Shown: piece by piece, positions 10,603 through 18,598 of the stretch
Layout: every line of letters begins with the position of its first letter
Numbering within the stretch: position 1 is the first letter of the stretch
DNA from: Anaerofilum sp. An201
GTDB lineage: Bacteria; Bacillota; Clostridia; Oscillospirales; Ruminococcaceae
Assembly (NCBI RefSeq): GCF_002160015.1
Contig: NZ_NFJT01000016.1
Span: 1 to 64,000 of the forward strand
Reading direction: 5' to 3'
Length of the DNA stretch: 64,000 bases
Notes under the pieces: model-generated
What the model was told of the DNA's origin: nothing
The model's input: the letters and a program-made list of their open reading frames with translations, nothing else
Database searches by the model: none
Made by a program: the position numbers and the translations under genes

Positions 10603-10642
10603 CTTTCCCCTATGCCGCTGAGGCATTTCTCTTCTTTTCATT

Positions 10643-10671
10643 TCCTCGTCCACCCTTATGGGTGGGCGAGG
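10643..10671 (+). terminator. Hairpin after the giant gene, followed by GTACATA
   Basis: CCTCGTCCACCC pairs with GGGTGGGCGAGG around TTATG. GTACATA follows at 10672-10678, the box found after leader hairpins elsewhere in the element. Confidence 0.5.
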
Positions 10672-10701
10672 GTACATAGTCCAAATCGGCACATGAAATT
10701 A

Positions 10702-10731
10702 GCCGGGCCCTTGTGGCCCGGCTTTTCTGTT
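10702..10731 (+). terminator. Terminator of the giant gene
   Basis: GCCGGGCC pairs with GGCCCGGC around CTTGT, followed by TTTT. Confidence 0.85.
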
Positions 10732-10734
10732 TAA

Positions 10735-11046
10735 TTATGCCTCGAAACTGTCAAAAACATTTTCTAAAAAACGGTCGATATACAAATATCTTCTTTCTGT
10801 TCGACAAAACCCACCATCAAATACAGAAGTCGTAAAAAACAAATCGAGGTCAAATCTGACTTTGACAAAAGTGCCAGTGGGGAGATTTGCAGTTCTGCCG
10901 ACCGCCGGGCATCCTTTTCCATTCCGGAAGGATTTGAAAACGAGAGAACATCCAGTTCTTTTGGCAAATGTCCAGCTGCCACGCTTTGCTTGCCGACTCT
11001 CCATGCCCAGGCTCGGAATCATTTCGCGGTCTGATTTTTTCTCCAT
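10735..11046 (-). CDS. Possible small protein of unknown function
   Basis: A 103-codon minus-strand ORF between two plus-strand operons. It starts at ATG 11046 (MEKKSDREM) and ends with an alternating charged/hydrophobic tail (YLYIDRFLEN) that looks protein-like. No clear ribosome site precedes the ATG; a TTG start further upstream is an alternative. The overlapping 75-codon plus-strand ORF looks less convincing. It faces the promoter of the helicase-CRISPR operon and ends close to the terminator of the giant gene. I do not recognise it; it may be non-coding. Confidence 0.3.
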   Translation of the reverse strand: MEKKSDREMIPSLGMESRQAKRGSWTFAKRTGCSLVFKSFRNGKGCPAVGRTANLPTGTFVKVRFDLDLFFTTSVFDGGFCRTERRYLYIDRFLENVFDSFEA

Positions 11047-11081
11047 AACAATGCCGAGACTTTGCGGAAAGCCAAACAAAA

Positions 11082-11110
11082 TTGACTAATATGAAATTAT
11101 GTGGTATAAT
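11082..11110 (+). promoter_or_regulatory. Class A promoter of the helicase-Cas operon
   Basis: TTGACT (11082-11087), 17 bases and TATAAT (11105-11110) with the TGTGG extension. It is the only clear promoter seen before cas5c, so helicase, nucleotidyltransferase and cas genes probably share it. Confidence 0.8.
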
Positions 11111-11197
11111 TAAGGAAAACAACGGGGAATAAAACGGATTTTTCCGGATGGCTGCTGCGAAAAATCTGTGTATGATAGAAGTTTTCGGGAGATAAAA

Positions 11198-13486
11198 ATG
11201 AGCGAAATTATGATGATATTTGAAAAATTCCTCCAGCAATATCGGCTGGGCCATCTGGACCTGCAGCAGCGAACGGCCGCGAGTACCACTGATGGTCCGA
11301 TTCTTCTGCTCGCCGTTCCGGGAAGCGGCAAAACCACGACCCTGATTGCTCGGCTTGGCTATCTGGTACTTGGATGCGGAGTAAGACCCGAGGACATTTT
11401 GACCATGACTTATACGGTTGCTGCTACGCAGGAAATGCGTCAGCGATTTATTGACCGATTTGGAAAAGATGTTGGCGACCGGATGGAATTTCGGACTATC
11501 AACAGCGTGTGCTACAAAATCATTGCTTTGTACGGCCAGATGGGCAACTGGATTCCTCGTATGGCAACAGAGGGGGAGTCCGATGCAGTTGTGCGTGATA
11601 TCTACAAGACCCTCGCGCAATCGTATCCAACGGATGCGGATATCAAGACGATGCGCATGGTGATTTCAAACATTAAGAACCGGATGATGGATAAAGTACA
11701 GACCGAGGCGGCCGGTTTTGACCTTCCGTTTTCTGCATGGACACTTTACAACGATTATCAGGCTGCAATGAACGAAAGACAGCTGATGGATTTTGACGAC
11801 CAGCTTGTAATGGCGTATCAAATCCTTATCAGTGAGCCGCAAATTCTCAATGCGTATCAAGAGAAGTATAAGCATATCTGCGTGGATGAGGCGCAGGATA
11901 CGAGCAAAATCCAGCACGAAATCATCGCCCTCTTGGCACAGAAAAATCGAAACCTTTTCATGGTCGGCGATGAAGACCAGTCGATTTACGGATTCCGTGC
12001 TGCTTGCCCGCAGGAATTGATGGAGTTTGAGAAAAAATGGCCGGGAGCGAAAATCCTGCTCATCGAAACGAACTATCGTTCCACAGATGAAATCGTAGAT
12101 GCATCTGCAAAATTCATTCGGCAAAACAAGGCGCGTCGAGATAAGAAAATGCACGGTGTAAACGGGCATGGAGAAGCTATCCGGGCAATTCCGGTCGCCA
12201 ATCGACTGGAACAGTACCGATTGCTCGCTGGTATGGGGCAGACCGCAATGGAGACCAATTCGCCGCTCACAGTTCTGTACCGGAATAACGATTCGGCTTT
12301 GCCGGTCATCGACGCCCTCGAAAAGCGAGGGATTCCTTATCAGGCAAAAGGAAATGATGGTCTGTTTTTCAAAGGCCGTGTTTATCTTGGCGTTATGGAT
12401 TTTATCCGGCTGGCTTTAAATCCTCGCGATAAGGATGCGTTCATGTCCTTGTATTATAAGTTGGGGTTGTTCGTCCGGCGCCAGCAGGCGCAAGCGGCCG
12501 TCTCGCGATACAGTAAGAAACCGCTGCTGGATGTTCTTGGGGAAGTAACCGGCAATGACAAGTGCCATGACCTGAGCCGAATCTTTGCTTCGCTGTTGAC
12601 CATGAAAGCGGTGGACGCATTAAAGACCATCCGGTATCAGTTGAAATTCGCGGACTACCTAAAATCCTGTAAAGTCGGAACGGCCCGTTTGGATACGTTG
12701 GAGTTTCTGGCACAGGAAGATGCTTCGCTGACAGATTTTGTTACTCACATGGAACGGCTGCAGAAAATCATTCGAGACGGCCGTAAGGAGCCTGCGTCGT
12801 TCGTTCTGTCCACGATTCATTCTGCAAAAGGCCTTGAATATGACCATGTTATCCTTGCAGATGTCTACGATGGGGAGTTCCCGGTAGACCCGTATCAAAC
12901 CGAAACGCCTCTCGTTGGCGAAACAGACCTGGAGGAAGAGAGGCGTCTGTTTTACGTTGGTATGACTCGTGCCCGAAAAACACTTGGTATTATTCGAGTT
13001 GCCGGACAGACTTCGGATTTTGCGGATTTTGTGTTTGAAACTGGAAATCAGGGCAAGAAGAAATCCCAGCCGAAAGCAAGCGCTGCGCCCTCGAAGACGG
13101 TCGCCAGGGAGAAAGCGCAGAAATGGCAAAAAGAGAAGGGCCGCCAGGGCCGGGACAACGATTGGTCCAAATGGGATGATGCTCTCTGGGATGAAGGGCA
13201 CAATAACGCCCCACAGTGGCCGGTACGCCCTTCCGCTGCACAATCGTCTGCAAAAAGAATCAGTAGTTTCTCCGGCTCAAGTGTACATCAAGTTACTTCC
13301 AACTTTGACGAAACGGTCGAGTTCCGTGTCGGAGACAAAGTGAAGCACGCCGTTTTCGGTGAAGGCACGGTTGTGGAACTGATGAAGAACGGAATCCTTC
13401 GGATTCGGTTTGCCAAGGAAGAGAAGAAAATTGCGCCGGGGTACGCTGTGAACGCGGGGCTTATGAAAAAAATTGGCGGGACATAA
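11198..13486 (+). CDS. UvrD/PcrA-like superfamily 1 DNA helicase
   Basis: A 762-residue ATP-dependent 3'-5' helicase. I chose ATG 11198 (CGGGAGA ribosome site); an ATG ten codons earlier has none. SF1A motifs appear in order: Walker A AVPGSGKTTT (about 38-47), TYTVAATQEMR, Walker B VDEAQD (about 229), GDEDQSIYGFR, ETNYRS, TIHSAKGLEYDHV and RRLFYVGMTRAR. After about residue 600 there is a Lys/Ala-rich linker and then a C-terminal module (about 712-752) with HAVFGEGTV, like the RNA-polymerase-binding Tudor-like end of PcrA. It is the first gene of the operon that runs through cas5c-cas8c-cas7c, 27 bases before the next gene. Since no cas3 is present, it is a candidate for the helicase step of interference, though a general repair or element-replication role is equally possible. 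Confidence 0.88.
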   Translation: MSEIMMIFEKFLQQYRLGHLDLQQRTAASTTDGPILLLAVPGSGKTTTLIARLGYLVLGCGVRPEDILTMTYTVAATQEMRQRFIDRFGKDVGDRMEFRTINSVCYKIIALYGQMGNWIPRMATEGESDAVVRDIYKTLAQSYPTDADIKTMRMVISNIKNRMMDKVQTEAAGFDLPFSAWTLYNDYQAAMNERQLMDFDDQLVMAYQILISEPQILNAYQEKYKHICVDEAQDTSKIQHEIIALLAQKNRNLFMVGDEDQSIYGFRAACPQELMEFEKKWPGAKILLIETNYRSTDEIVDASAKFIRQNKARRDKKMHGVNGHGEAIRAIPVANRLEQYRLLAGMGQTAMETNSPLTVLYRNNDSALPVIDALEKRGIPYQAKGNDGLFFKGRVYLGVMDFIRLALNPRDKDAFMSLYYKLGLFVRRQQAQAAVSRYSKKPLLDVLGEVTGNDKCHDLSRIFASLLTMKAVDALKTIRYQLKFADYLKSCKVGTARLDTLEFLAQEDASLTDFVTHMERLQKIIRDGRKEPASFVLSTIHSAKGLEYDHVILADVYDGEFPVDPYQTETPLVGETDLEEERRLFYVGMTRARKTLGIIRVAGQTSDFADFVFETGNQGKKKSQPKASAAPSKTVAREKAQKWQKEKGRQGRDNDWSKWDDALWDEGHNNAPQWPVRPSAAQSSAKRISSFSGSSVHQVTSNFDETVEFRVGDKVKHAVFGEGTVVELMKNGILRIRFAKEEKKIAPGYAVNAGLMKKIGGT

Positions 13487-13513
13487 GCCCCGCATAATTT
13501 GGAGGATTTCGTC

Positions 13514-14887
13514 GTGAAAAATTACGAGTACAAAATCACTATTCCGCCTCCTGCTTGGCGGGTGTTAGACGAATTGACCGGCGCCGGGCATATGGCCTAT
13601 GTGGTTGGCGGGTGCGTTCGAGATTCCCTTCTTGGTCTTGAGCCACACGATTGGGACATCTGTACTTCCGCCAGGCCTGAACAGGTCATTGATGTGTTCG
13701 GTGCGGAACGGGTCATTCTGACCGGGTTGAAACATGGAACGGTAACTGTGCGGGAAGACGGAGAGTCGTTCGAAGTTACGACATTCCGGGTGAACGGCCC
13801 ATATTCTGATGGACGACGGCCTGATTTAGTCCGATTCAGTGATAATCTGCTGGAAGACTTAATGCGACGGGATTTCACAGTAAACGCGATGGCCTACCAT
13901 CCGAATGAAGGTCTCATTGACCCGTTTGGTGGCCGAGAAGATATTGAGGATAGGCTTCTTCGGTGTGTGGGCGACGCATACGCCCGGTTTTCTGAAGATG
14001 CTTTGCGAATTCTCCGGGCTGTTCGATTCAGTGCAGTGTACGGATTTCGCATTGGGTCATATACTCGGTACGCCATGGCGACTGAGGCAAGAATGTTAGG
14101 TGGAATCGCAAAAGAACGTGTGGGAGCAGAGGTCAGAAAACTGCTGGCTGGTCGGTATGCGGCAGCGGTTATCCGGGAAAACATTGCCGTGCTGAACGTC
14201 ATTGTTCCGTATTTACAGGATATTCTGAACTGTTCTCAGAACAACAGCTACCACTACGCCAATGTATTCGAACACACGATGGATGCTATGGCGGCATCGT
14301 GGAGGGAAGAGGTGTTCCCCGCCGAGTGGGCAGACGAGTATGCTCGGGCGGCTTTGTTTTTCCATGATTTTGGGAAAGCGGCCGTGAAGACATGCGATGA
14401 GCAGGGATATGAACACTTTTATGGACACCCAAAGGTCAGCGCTGAACGAGTTGACGAAATCTTGCGTGGCCTGCGAATGCCGAATGAGTACCGGCGCACG
14501 GTCGTTCAGCTCGTAGAGAATCACGATGCGACCCTGTACCCGTCTTTGCCATCCGCCCGCCGATGGCTTCTGCGTTTAGGCGAAGAACAGCTGCGGCGGT
14601 TGATGAAGATGCAGGAATGTGACGCGACCGCTCATGTGGCATCTGTTCACAAAAAGCGATTTGCGGACCTGAAAACTTTTTCGGATTGCGTGGATATGGT
14701 CCTCGCTGAAGCATCTGCATTCTCGCTGAAGCAACTGGCGATTTCAGGGAAAGACCTCTTGACAATCGGATATACGCAGGGACCGGAAATCGGAAAAACT
14801 CTGCGCAGTTTGCTGGAAGATGTTGTTGAGGGGAAATTAAAGAACGAGAAAGAGGCGCTGCTGAGTGCGGCCGCCGGAATGAGGTAA
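13514..14887 (+). CDS. tRNA CCA-adding enzyme / poly(A) polymerase family protein
   Basis: A 457-residue class II nucleotidyltransferase. GTG 13514 lies eight bases after GGAGG; a TTG at 13499 lacks a ribosome site. The head domain shows VVGGCVRDSLLG and the metal-binding DWDICT (about residue 45), then FRVNGPYSDGRRPD and LRRDFTVNAMAY-like strings typical of CCA-adding enzymes. An HD-type motif FFHDFGK (about 283) is in the C-terminal half, as in bacterial fusions of this family. The usual role is repair of tRNA 3' CCA ends. Placement between a helicase and the Cas genes, with gaps of 27 and 5 bases, is unusual; it might act on element or CRISPR RNAs, or simply maintain tRNAs. The choice between CCA-adding and A-adding activity cannot be made from the sequence. 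Confidence 0.85.
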   Translation: MKNYEYKITIPPPAWRVLDELTGAGHMAYVVGGCVRDSLLGLEPHDWDICTSARPEQVIDVFGAERVILTGLKHGTVTVREDGESFEVTTFRVNGPYSDGRRPDLVRFSDNLLEDLMRRDFTVNAMAYHPNEGLIDPFGGREDIEDRLLRCVGDAYARFSEDALRILRAVRFSAVYGFRIGSYTRYAMATEARMLGGIAKERVGAEVRKLLAGRYAAAVIRENIAVLNVIVPYLQDILNCSQNNSYHYANVFEHTMDAMAASWREEVFPAEWADEYARAALFFHDFGKAAVKTCDEQGYEHFYGHPKVSAERVDEILRGLRMPNEYRRTVVQLVENHDATLYPSLPSARRWLLRLGEEQLRRLMKMQECDATAHVASVHKKRFADLKTFSDCVDMVLAEASAFSLKQLAISGKDLLTIGYTQGPEIGKTLRSLLEDVVEGKLKNEKEALLSAAAGMR

Positions 14888-14892
14888 TTTCA

Positions 14893-15126
14893 ATGGCAGA
14901 AGAAAGAAAGAAGCGCTATCGCCGTTGGTATGCAACCGACGGCAAAACTGTGTATGTATGTTTGTCTCCCCGCGTTCGGGACGAATTCCTCGCTCGCAAT
15001 GCTGGGATGCGTCCTTTGTATAAAAGAGAGGTCGGCCGGATGGTTCGTTCAGACCAGCAAGCAAAAATCGTTGGCATTCGCGCCAATTTCAGTCATTGGG
15101 ACCCGATTGACGGCGTGGATTACTAA
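14893..15126 (+). CDS. Small basic protein of unknown function, Cas operon
   Basis: 77 residues, starting five bases after the nucleotidyltransferase stop and ending 22 bases before cas5c. Rich in Arg/Lys at the N terminus (MAEERKKRYRRWYATDG) with a WDPIDGVDY tail. No membrane segment, cysteine cluster or known motif. Tight spacing on both sides argues that it is real and co-expressed with the Cas proteins. Accessory subunit, RNA-binding protein and unrelated passenger are all open. Confidence 0.7.
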   Translation: MAEERKKRYRRWYATDGKTVYVCLSPRVRDEFLARNAGMRPLYKREVGRMVRSDQQAKIVGIRANFSHWDPIDGVDY

Positions 15127-15148
15127 CTTTCCAAAAAGGAGCGAAACA

Positions 15149-15892
15149 ATGGTAATCAAATTCGAAACGGAAAGAATCCTGGATATTGCCAGGATGATTG
15201 ACCGAAGCGCAGGAGCGCCCAAAATGTATTCCGACCTTGTTGGCGTGGAGTTTTCCGCAGATTACGCGCTGTTTTCCCGACCGGAGTTTCAGGTGGACAA
15301 AGGTTCGTATCCTGCGCCTACTTTCGCTGCACTGCGAAATGCCATTCAGAGCATTTACTGGCATCCGGGGTTCAATATCATCCCTCTTGCCTGTCTGTGT
15401 CGAAATCCTGTTGTGGAAGAGAATATCGCCACCAACGGACTTAACATTCGCAAAAAAGCCGAAGTGGGCACATATGTATATGCCGGTCTGAACCGTATGC
15501 AGCGGACTCAGCGTTTTTTGCGAAACGTCAAGTACGATGTTGTGGTCGCACTGGTGAGTCGGCCTGATGCGATGCCGGGTGATAAATGTCTGAAAAGCTA
15601 CTATGAACAGCTGACCCGGCATATCCATGATGGGACCAGCTACCGGGCCCCGTATCTGGGAGTGGGTGAGTGTCTGGCTTCGTTTCGTCCTGTCGATTTC
15701 AGCAAATTGGATATTAGCGACGGGAACGGCATGACTCGGGATATCGGTTGGATGGCCTTCGACTACGATTATACGCAGATGAATCGTGGTGAAGCCAAAG
15801 GCCCTATCGCCATGTTCCAAAAGACTCGAATTGAACAGGGTCTGATTGATTATACGAAAGGAGAAATCCGACGTGATTCGAGCGCTCCTTGA
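15149..15892 (+). CDS. cas5c: Type I-C CRISPR protein Cas5c (Cas5d)
   Basis: 247 residues; AAAAAGGAG precedes ATG 15149. In type I-C systems Cas5c cuts pre-crRNA at the repeat and stays in Cascade. Family landmarks are VEFSADYALFSRPEF (about 32-46), YPAPTFAALRNAI and SIYWHP, whose Tyr corresponds to the catalytic Tyr of characterised Cas5d. Where known Cas5d proteins have adjacent Lys-His (KHYSIL), this one reads LKSYYEQL, so the His appears replaced by Ser (my alignment, by eye). The N terminus is about 30 residues longer than in Bacillus Cas5d. It overlaps cas8c by 20 bases, suggesting translational coupling. Confidence 0.9.
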   Translation: MVIKFETERILDIARMIDRSAGAPKMYSDLVGVEFSADYALFSRPEFQVDKGSYPAPTFAALRNAIQSIYWHPGFNIIPLACLCRNPVVEENIATNGLNIRKKAEVGTYVYAGLNRMQRTQRFLRNVKYDVVVALVSRPDAMPGDKCLKSYYEQLTRHIHDGTSYRAPYLGVGECLASFRPVDFSKLDISDGNGMTRDIGWMAFDYDYTQMNRGEAKGPIAMFQKTRIEQGLIDYTKGEIRRDSSAP

Positions 15893-17675
15893 TTTTTATG
15901 AGTATCTGCTTGATACCGGACTGGTCGAGGAACAGTTCGGTTGGGCAGAAATGGCTGTGCCTATGACCCTCGATGTGGATTCGGAAGGCAAGGTTCTTTC
16001 TCTCAAGTCCAATGTGTATACCGAGAAGAACGAGAAGGGGAAAGAGCAGCAAATCGTTCCTCGGATGCTTCTGCCTTATCACCCTGTACGGTCGAACAAC
16101 ATCCTGGCCTGTATTTTTGCGGATAAGGCGGAATACCTGCTGGGCATCGGCCCACGCGGAGACAAGGCATTCGCTGCCATGAAGAGTCTCCAAGAAAAAC
16201 TTTTGGGAGACGTGGATTCTCCCGTCGCCAAAGGAATCCTTCGATTTTTTGGAACGTGGGACCTTTCTTCAGCGTTTGATAAGTTTTCCGAATCCCAAAA
16301 GGAGTTGCTTGCAGAATATGCAACTGGCAACATCCTTATTACAGTGAACGGCGTGCCCCCTACCGAAGACCGGGCCTGTGTATCTGCTTACAATGCCTAT
16401 ATTAAGGAAGTGGGCATCAGCGGCAGCACACTTCACGGCATTGATTGTATCACAGGAGAGTACGGGACGATTTGTCGTGTTCATCCGAAAATCAAAGGTA
16501 TTCGGGCGGCATCCACCGGGGCTCCTCTGTGTACCATCAATAACAATTCCTGTGTACACGCCACTGGCAGGGAACAGGGGTACGGCACACCGATGACCGA
16601 GCTGAATGTGTACCGGTATTCGACTGCGCTGGAGTATCTAACCCACAGCCCGCTTCACAATTTTTATGATAAGTATTCCGGCATGAACATCCTGTGCTGG
16701 TCTACGGAATGCGACGAGGCGCAACAGGCCGCGCTGCTGTTCGCCATGACCGGCGCACTGGGCAAGGATGAATCCGGAAATCGGACGACCGAATATCTGA
16801 AACGGATTTACATGGGGCTCGATATTCCGCCGGAAGGCTTCAACCCCAATGCCTATATGCATATCGTTGGGCTTGATTCCCGGGATGGGTACATTATTCG
16901 AACTGTGTTTTGCTATGAAGGTTCGTTTCAGGAGCTGACAGAGAATATCCGCCGTCACTACTGGAACACACGCATCTGCGGCAGAGGCGGTGTCCCGTTC
17001 TATCGTATCTACGAAATGATTTGTAAAAAGAAAGCTGACGGCGGTGTGATTGCCGATAAGAGCAGGATTACCGCCGACATCATCAACAGCATCATGACGA
17101 ACGGGAAGTACCCCGAGCAAATCCTGGACCTGCTCCTCCGGCAGATTCAAAATGAGGCGCAGGGAACAGAGGACTATTTGCTGAACGCTTCGCAGGCTGG
17201 GTTCTTGCGGGCATATCTAATACAGAATAAAAAGGAGAGTGTTACAGAAATGTTGGACACAGAAAACCGTGACCCTGGGTATCTCTGCGGACGGATTTTC
17301 GCCGCCGCCGTGAATATCGAACGGGCATCGAAAGCCGGAGAACAGACCCGGCGGACTATGGCGCAGAAACTGGGTGAGGCGATGCGGCATCCTGCGGATT
17401 TCTTCCCGCTGATGTTTGCTGACCTGAACAGCGCGTACCTGCGGAAGCTGTACACCAGAGAAAAAACCGCCGGGCTTGCATCCATTCTCGAAAAAGAGCT
17501 TGGCGAACTGGTGGACCTGCTCCCCAATGGAGGGTATCCCCGGAAGCTGTCCCGCGCTCAGCAGGCACAGTTCTGCACCGGGTACTACCAGCAGAGGAAT
17601 AAGTACATCCAGGATGCGGCCGCAAAGAAGGCCGAAAAAGAGAAAAAGAATGAGAGCAATGAGGAGGCTGCATAA
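15873..17675 (+). CDS. cas8c: Type I-C large subunit Cas8c (Csd1)
   Basis: 600 residues. GTG 15873 (VIRALLDFYEYLLDTG) is preceded by AAGGAG at the right distance and lies inside the end of cas5c. Cas8c is the Cascade subunit that reads the PAM and opens target DNA. Order and size fit Csd1; recognisable strings are ISGSTLHGIDCITGEYG, CTINNNSCVHATGREQGYG and the late YLCGRIFAAAVNIERAS region. The 3' 426 bases carry their own ribosome site and ATG and probably also encode Cas11c. cas7c begins two bases after the stop. No nuclease or HD domain is visible, so it does not replace Cas3. Confidence 0.9.
   Translation: MIRALLDFYEYLLDTGLVEEQFGWAEMAVPMTLDVDSEGKVLSLKSNVYTEKNEKGKEQQIVPRMLLPYHPVRSNNILACIFADKAEYLLGIGPRGDKAFAAMKSLQEKLLGDVDSPVAKGILRFFGTWDLSSAFDKFSESQKELLAEYATGNILITVNGVPPTEDRACVSAYNAYIKEVGISGSTLHGIDCITGEYGTICRVHPKIKGIRAASTGAPLCTINNNSCVHATGREQGYGTPMTELNVYRYSTALEYLTHSPLHNFYDKYSGMNILCWSTECDEAQQAALLFAMTGALGKDESGNRTTEYLKRIYMGLDIPPEGFNPNAYMHIVGLDSRDGYIIRTVFCYEGSFQELTENIRRHYWNTRICGRGGVPFYRIYEMICKKKADGGVIADKSRITADIINSIMTNGKYPEQILDLLLRQIQNEAQGTEDYLLNASQAGFLRAYLIQNKKESVTEMLDTENRDPGYLCGRIFAAAVNIERASKAGEQTRRTMAQKLGEAMRHPADFFPLMFADLNSAYLRKLYTREKTAGLASILEKELGELVDLLPNGGYPRKLSRAQQAQFCTGYYQQRNKYIQDAAAKKAEKEKKNESNEEAA
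17250..17675 (+). CDS. cas11c: Probable Cas11c small subunit from an internal start in cas8c
   Basis: An in-frame ATG at 17250 inside cas8c is preceded by AAAGGAGAG (17231-17239) about ten bases upstream, a good ribosome site in the middle of a gene. The product would be 141 residues, mostly helical, beginning MLDTENRDPGYLCGRI and ending in a Lys/Glu-rich tail. Internal translation of Cas11c from cas8c is established for type I-C systems; size and position match. It would line the Cascade belly and stabilise target binding. That it is made here is inferred from the ribosome site. Confidence 0.75.
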   Translation: MLDTENRDPGYLCGRIFAAAVNIERASKAGEQTRRTMAQKLGEAMRHPADFFPLMFADLNSAYLRKLYTREKTAGLASILEKELGELVDLLPNGGYPRKLSRAQQAQFCTGYYQQRNKYIQDAAAKKAEKEKKNESNEEAA

Positions 17676-17677
17676 CT

Positions 17678-18595
17678 ATGTCTGAGAAAACTGTTCTGAA
17701 CCCCATTACCAACAAATGCGATATCTTGTTCCTGTTCGATGTGGTGGATGGCAACCCCAATGGCGACCCGGATGCGGGCAACCGTCCCCGCCAGCATCGT
17801 GTGGATGGCGATATGCGTGGCTTTGTCACCGGCGAGTGCATCAAGCGGAAAATCCGCGACTATGTGCTCCGCAAAGTCGAGGCGGGCGAGCTGCCGGCCG
17901 ATAAGTACGATATCTACATTCGGCCTGGTAAGCCCCTGGATTTCAAGTGCCAGGAGATGGCGAAGTCCATCGGCATTGAGAAGCTGGACAAGAAGGGGCA
18001 GAAAGAGATTTCCGGCAAAGAGAAGGACAAAGAGCTGCATGATGCCATGTGCGCCCGGTATTTCGATGTCCGCACTTTTGGCGCCGTCAACACCCTGTTC
18101 TCTGATACCGCATACTCTGCTGCGATTCGCGGACCCGTTCAGGTCACGTTCTGCGATAGCGTACACGATATCGAACCTGAGCGTCTGACCCTGACCCGCT
18201 GTGTTGCCACCAAGGACAACGAAGATGAGAAGAATCGCACGATGGGCGACCGTTGGATTGTGCCGTATGGTCTGTACAAGGGCGTTATCCGGGTTTCCGC
18301 TGAGGTCGCAAAGAAGACTGGGTTCTCTGCGGATGACATGAGTTTGCTGATTGAAGCCCTGGAGTGGATGTTTGAGGAAGACCAGAGTGCTGCCCGTGGT
18401 CTGATGACCATGCGAAAGCTGGTCGTGTTCGAGCATTCCACTGCTCGCGGAAAAGCGCACTTGTCCTCGCTGATGGACACTGTGGATGTAAAGCTCTGCA
18501 ATGGGATGGATGCACCGAGCCGGTATGAGGATTACGAGGTCGGGGTGCGCGGTGAATTACTGCCCCCGAACGTAAAAATGCATGTTGTTGTTTGA
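17678..18595 (+). CDS. cas7c: Type I-C backbone subunit Cas7c (Csd2)
   Basis: 305 residues. Cas7c coats the crRNA and forms the Cascade backbone. The hallmark FDVVDGNPNGDPDAGNRPR sits at about residues 20-38. MGDRWIVPYGLYKGV and a FGAVNTLF segment also fit Csd2, as does the full length. It starts two bases after cas8c, and the CRISPR array starts immediately after its stop with no terminator, so mRNA and pre-crRNA could be one transcript. The usual next genes, cas4-cas1-cas2, are absent and the array takes their place. Confidence 0.93.
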   Translation: MSEKTVLNPITNKCDILFLFDVVDGNPNGDPDAGNRPRQHRVDGDMRGFVTGECIKRKIRDYVLRKVEAGELPADKYDIYIRPGKPLDFKCQEMAKSIGIEKLDKKGQKEISGKEKDKELHDAMCARYFDVRTFGAVNTLFSDTAYSAAIRGPVQVTFCDSVHDIEPERLTLTRCVATKDNEDEKNRTMGDRWIVPYGLYKGVIRVSAEVAKKTGFSADDMSLLIEALEWMFEEDQSAARGLMTMRKLVVFEHSTARGKAHLSSLMDTVDVKLCNGMDAPSRYEDYEVGVRGELLPPNVKMHVVV

Positions 18596-18598
18596 GTT

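Noticed and set aside
1789-10692. A 2,967-codon minus-strand ORF opposite the giant surface gene
   Set aside because: It mirrors the plus-strand frame. It stays open because the plus gene avoids TTA, CTA and TCA codons. The plus frame has a signal peptide, ribosome site and recognisable domains; the minus frame has none.
13499-13513. TTG start for the CCA-adding-enzyme homologue
   Set aside because: The ribosome site lies after this TTG and fits GTG 13514.
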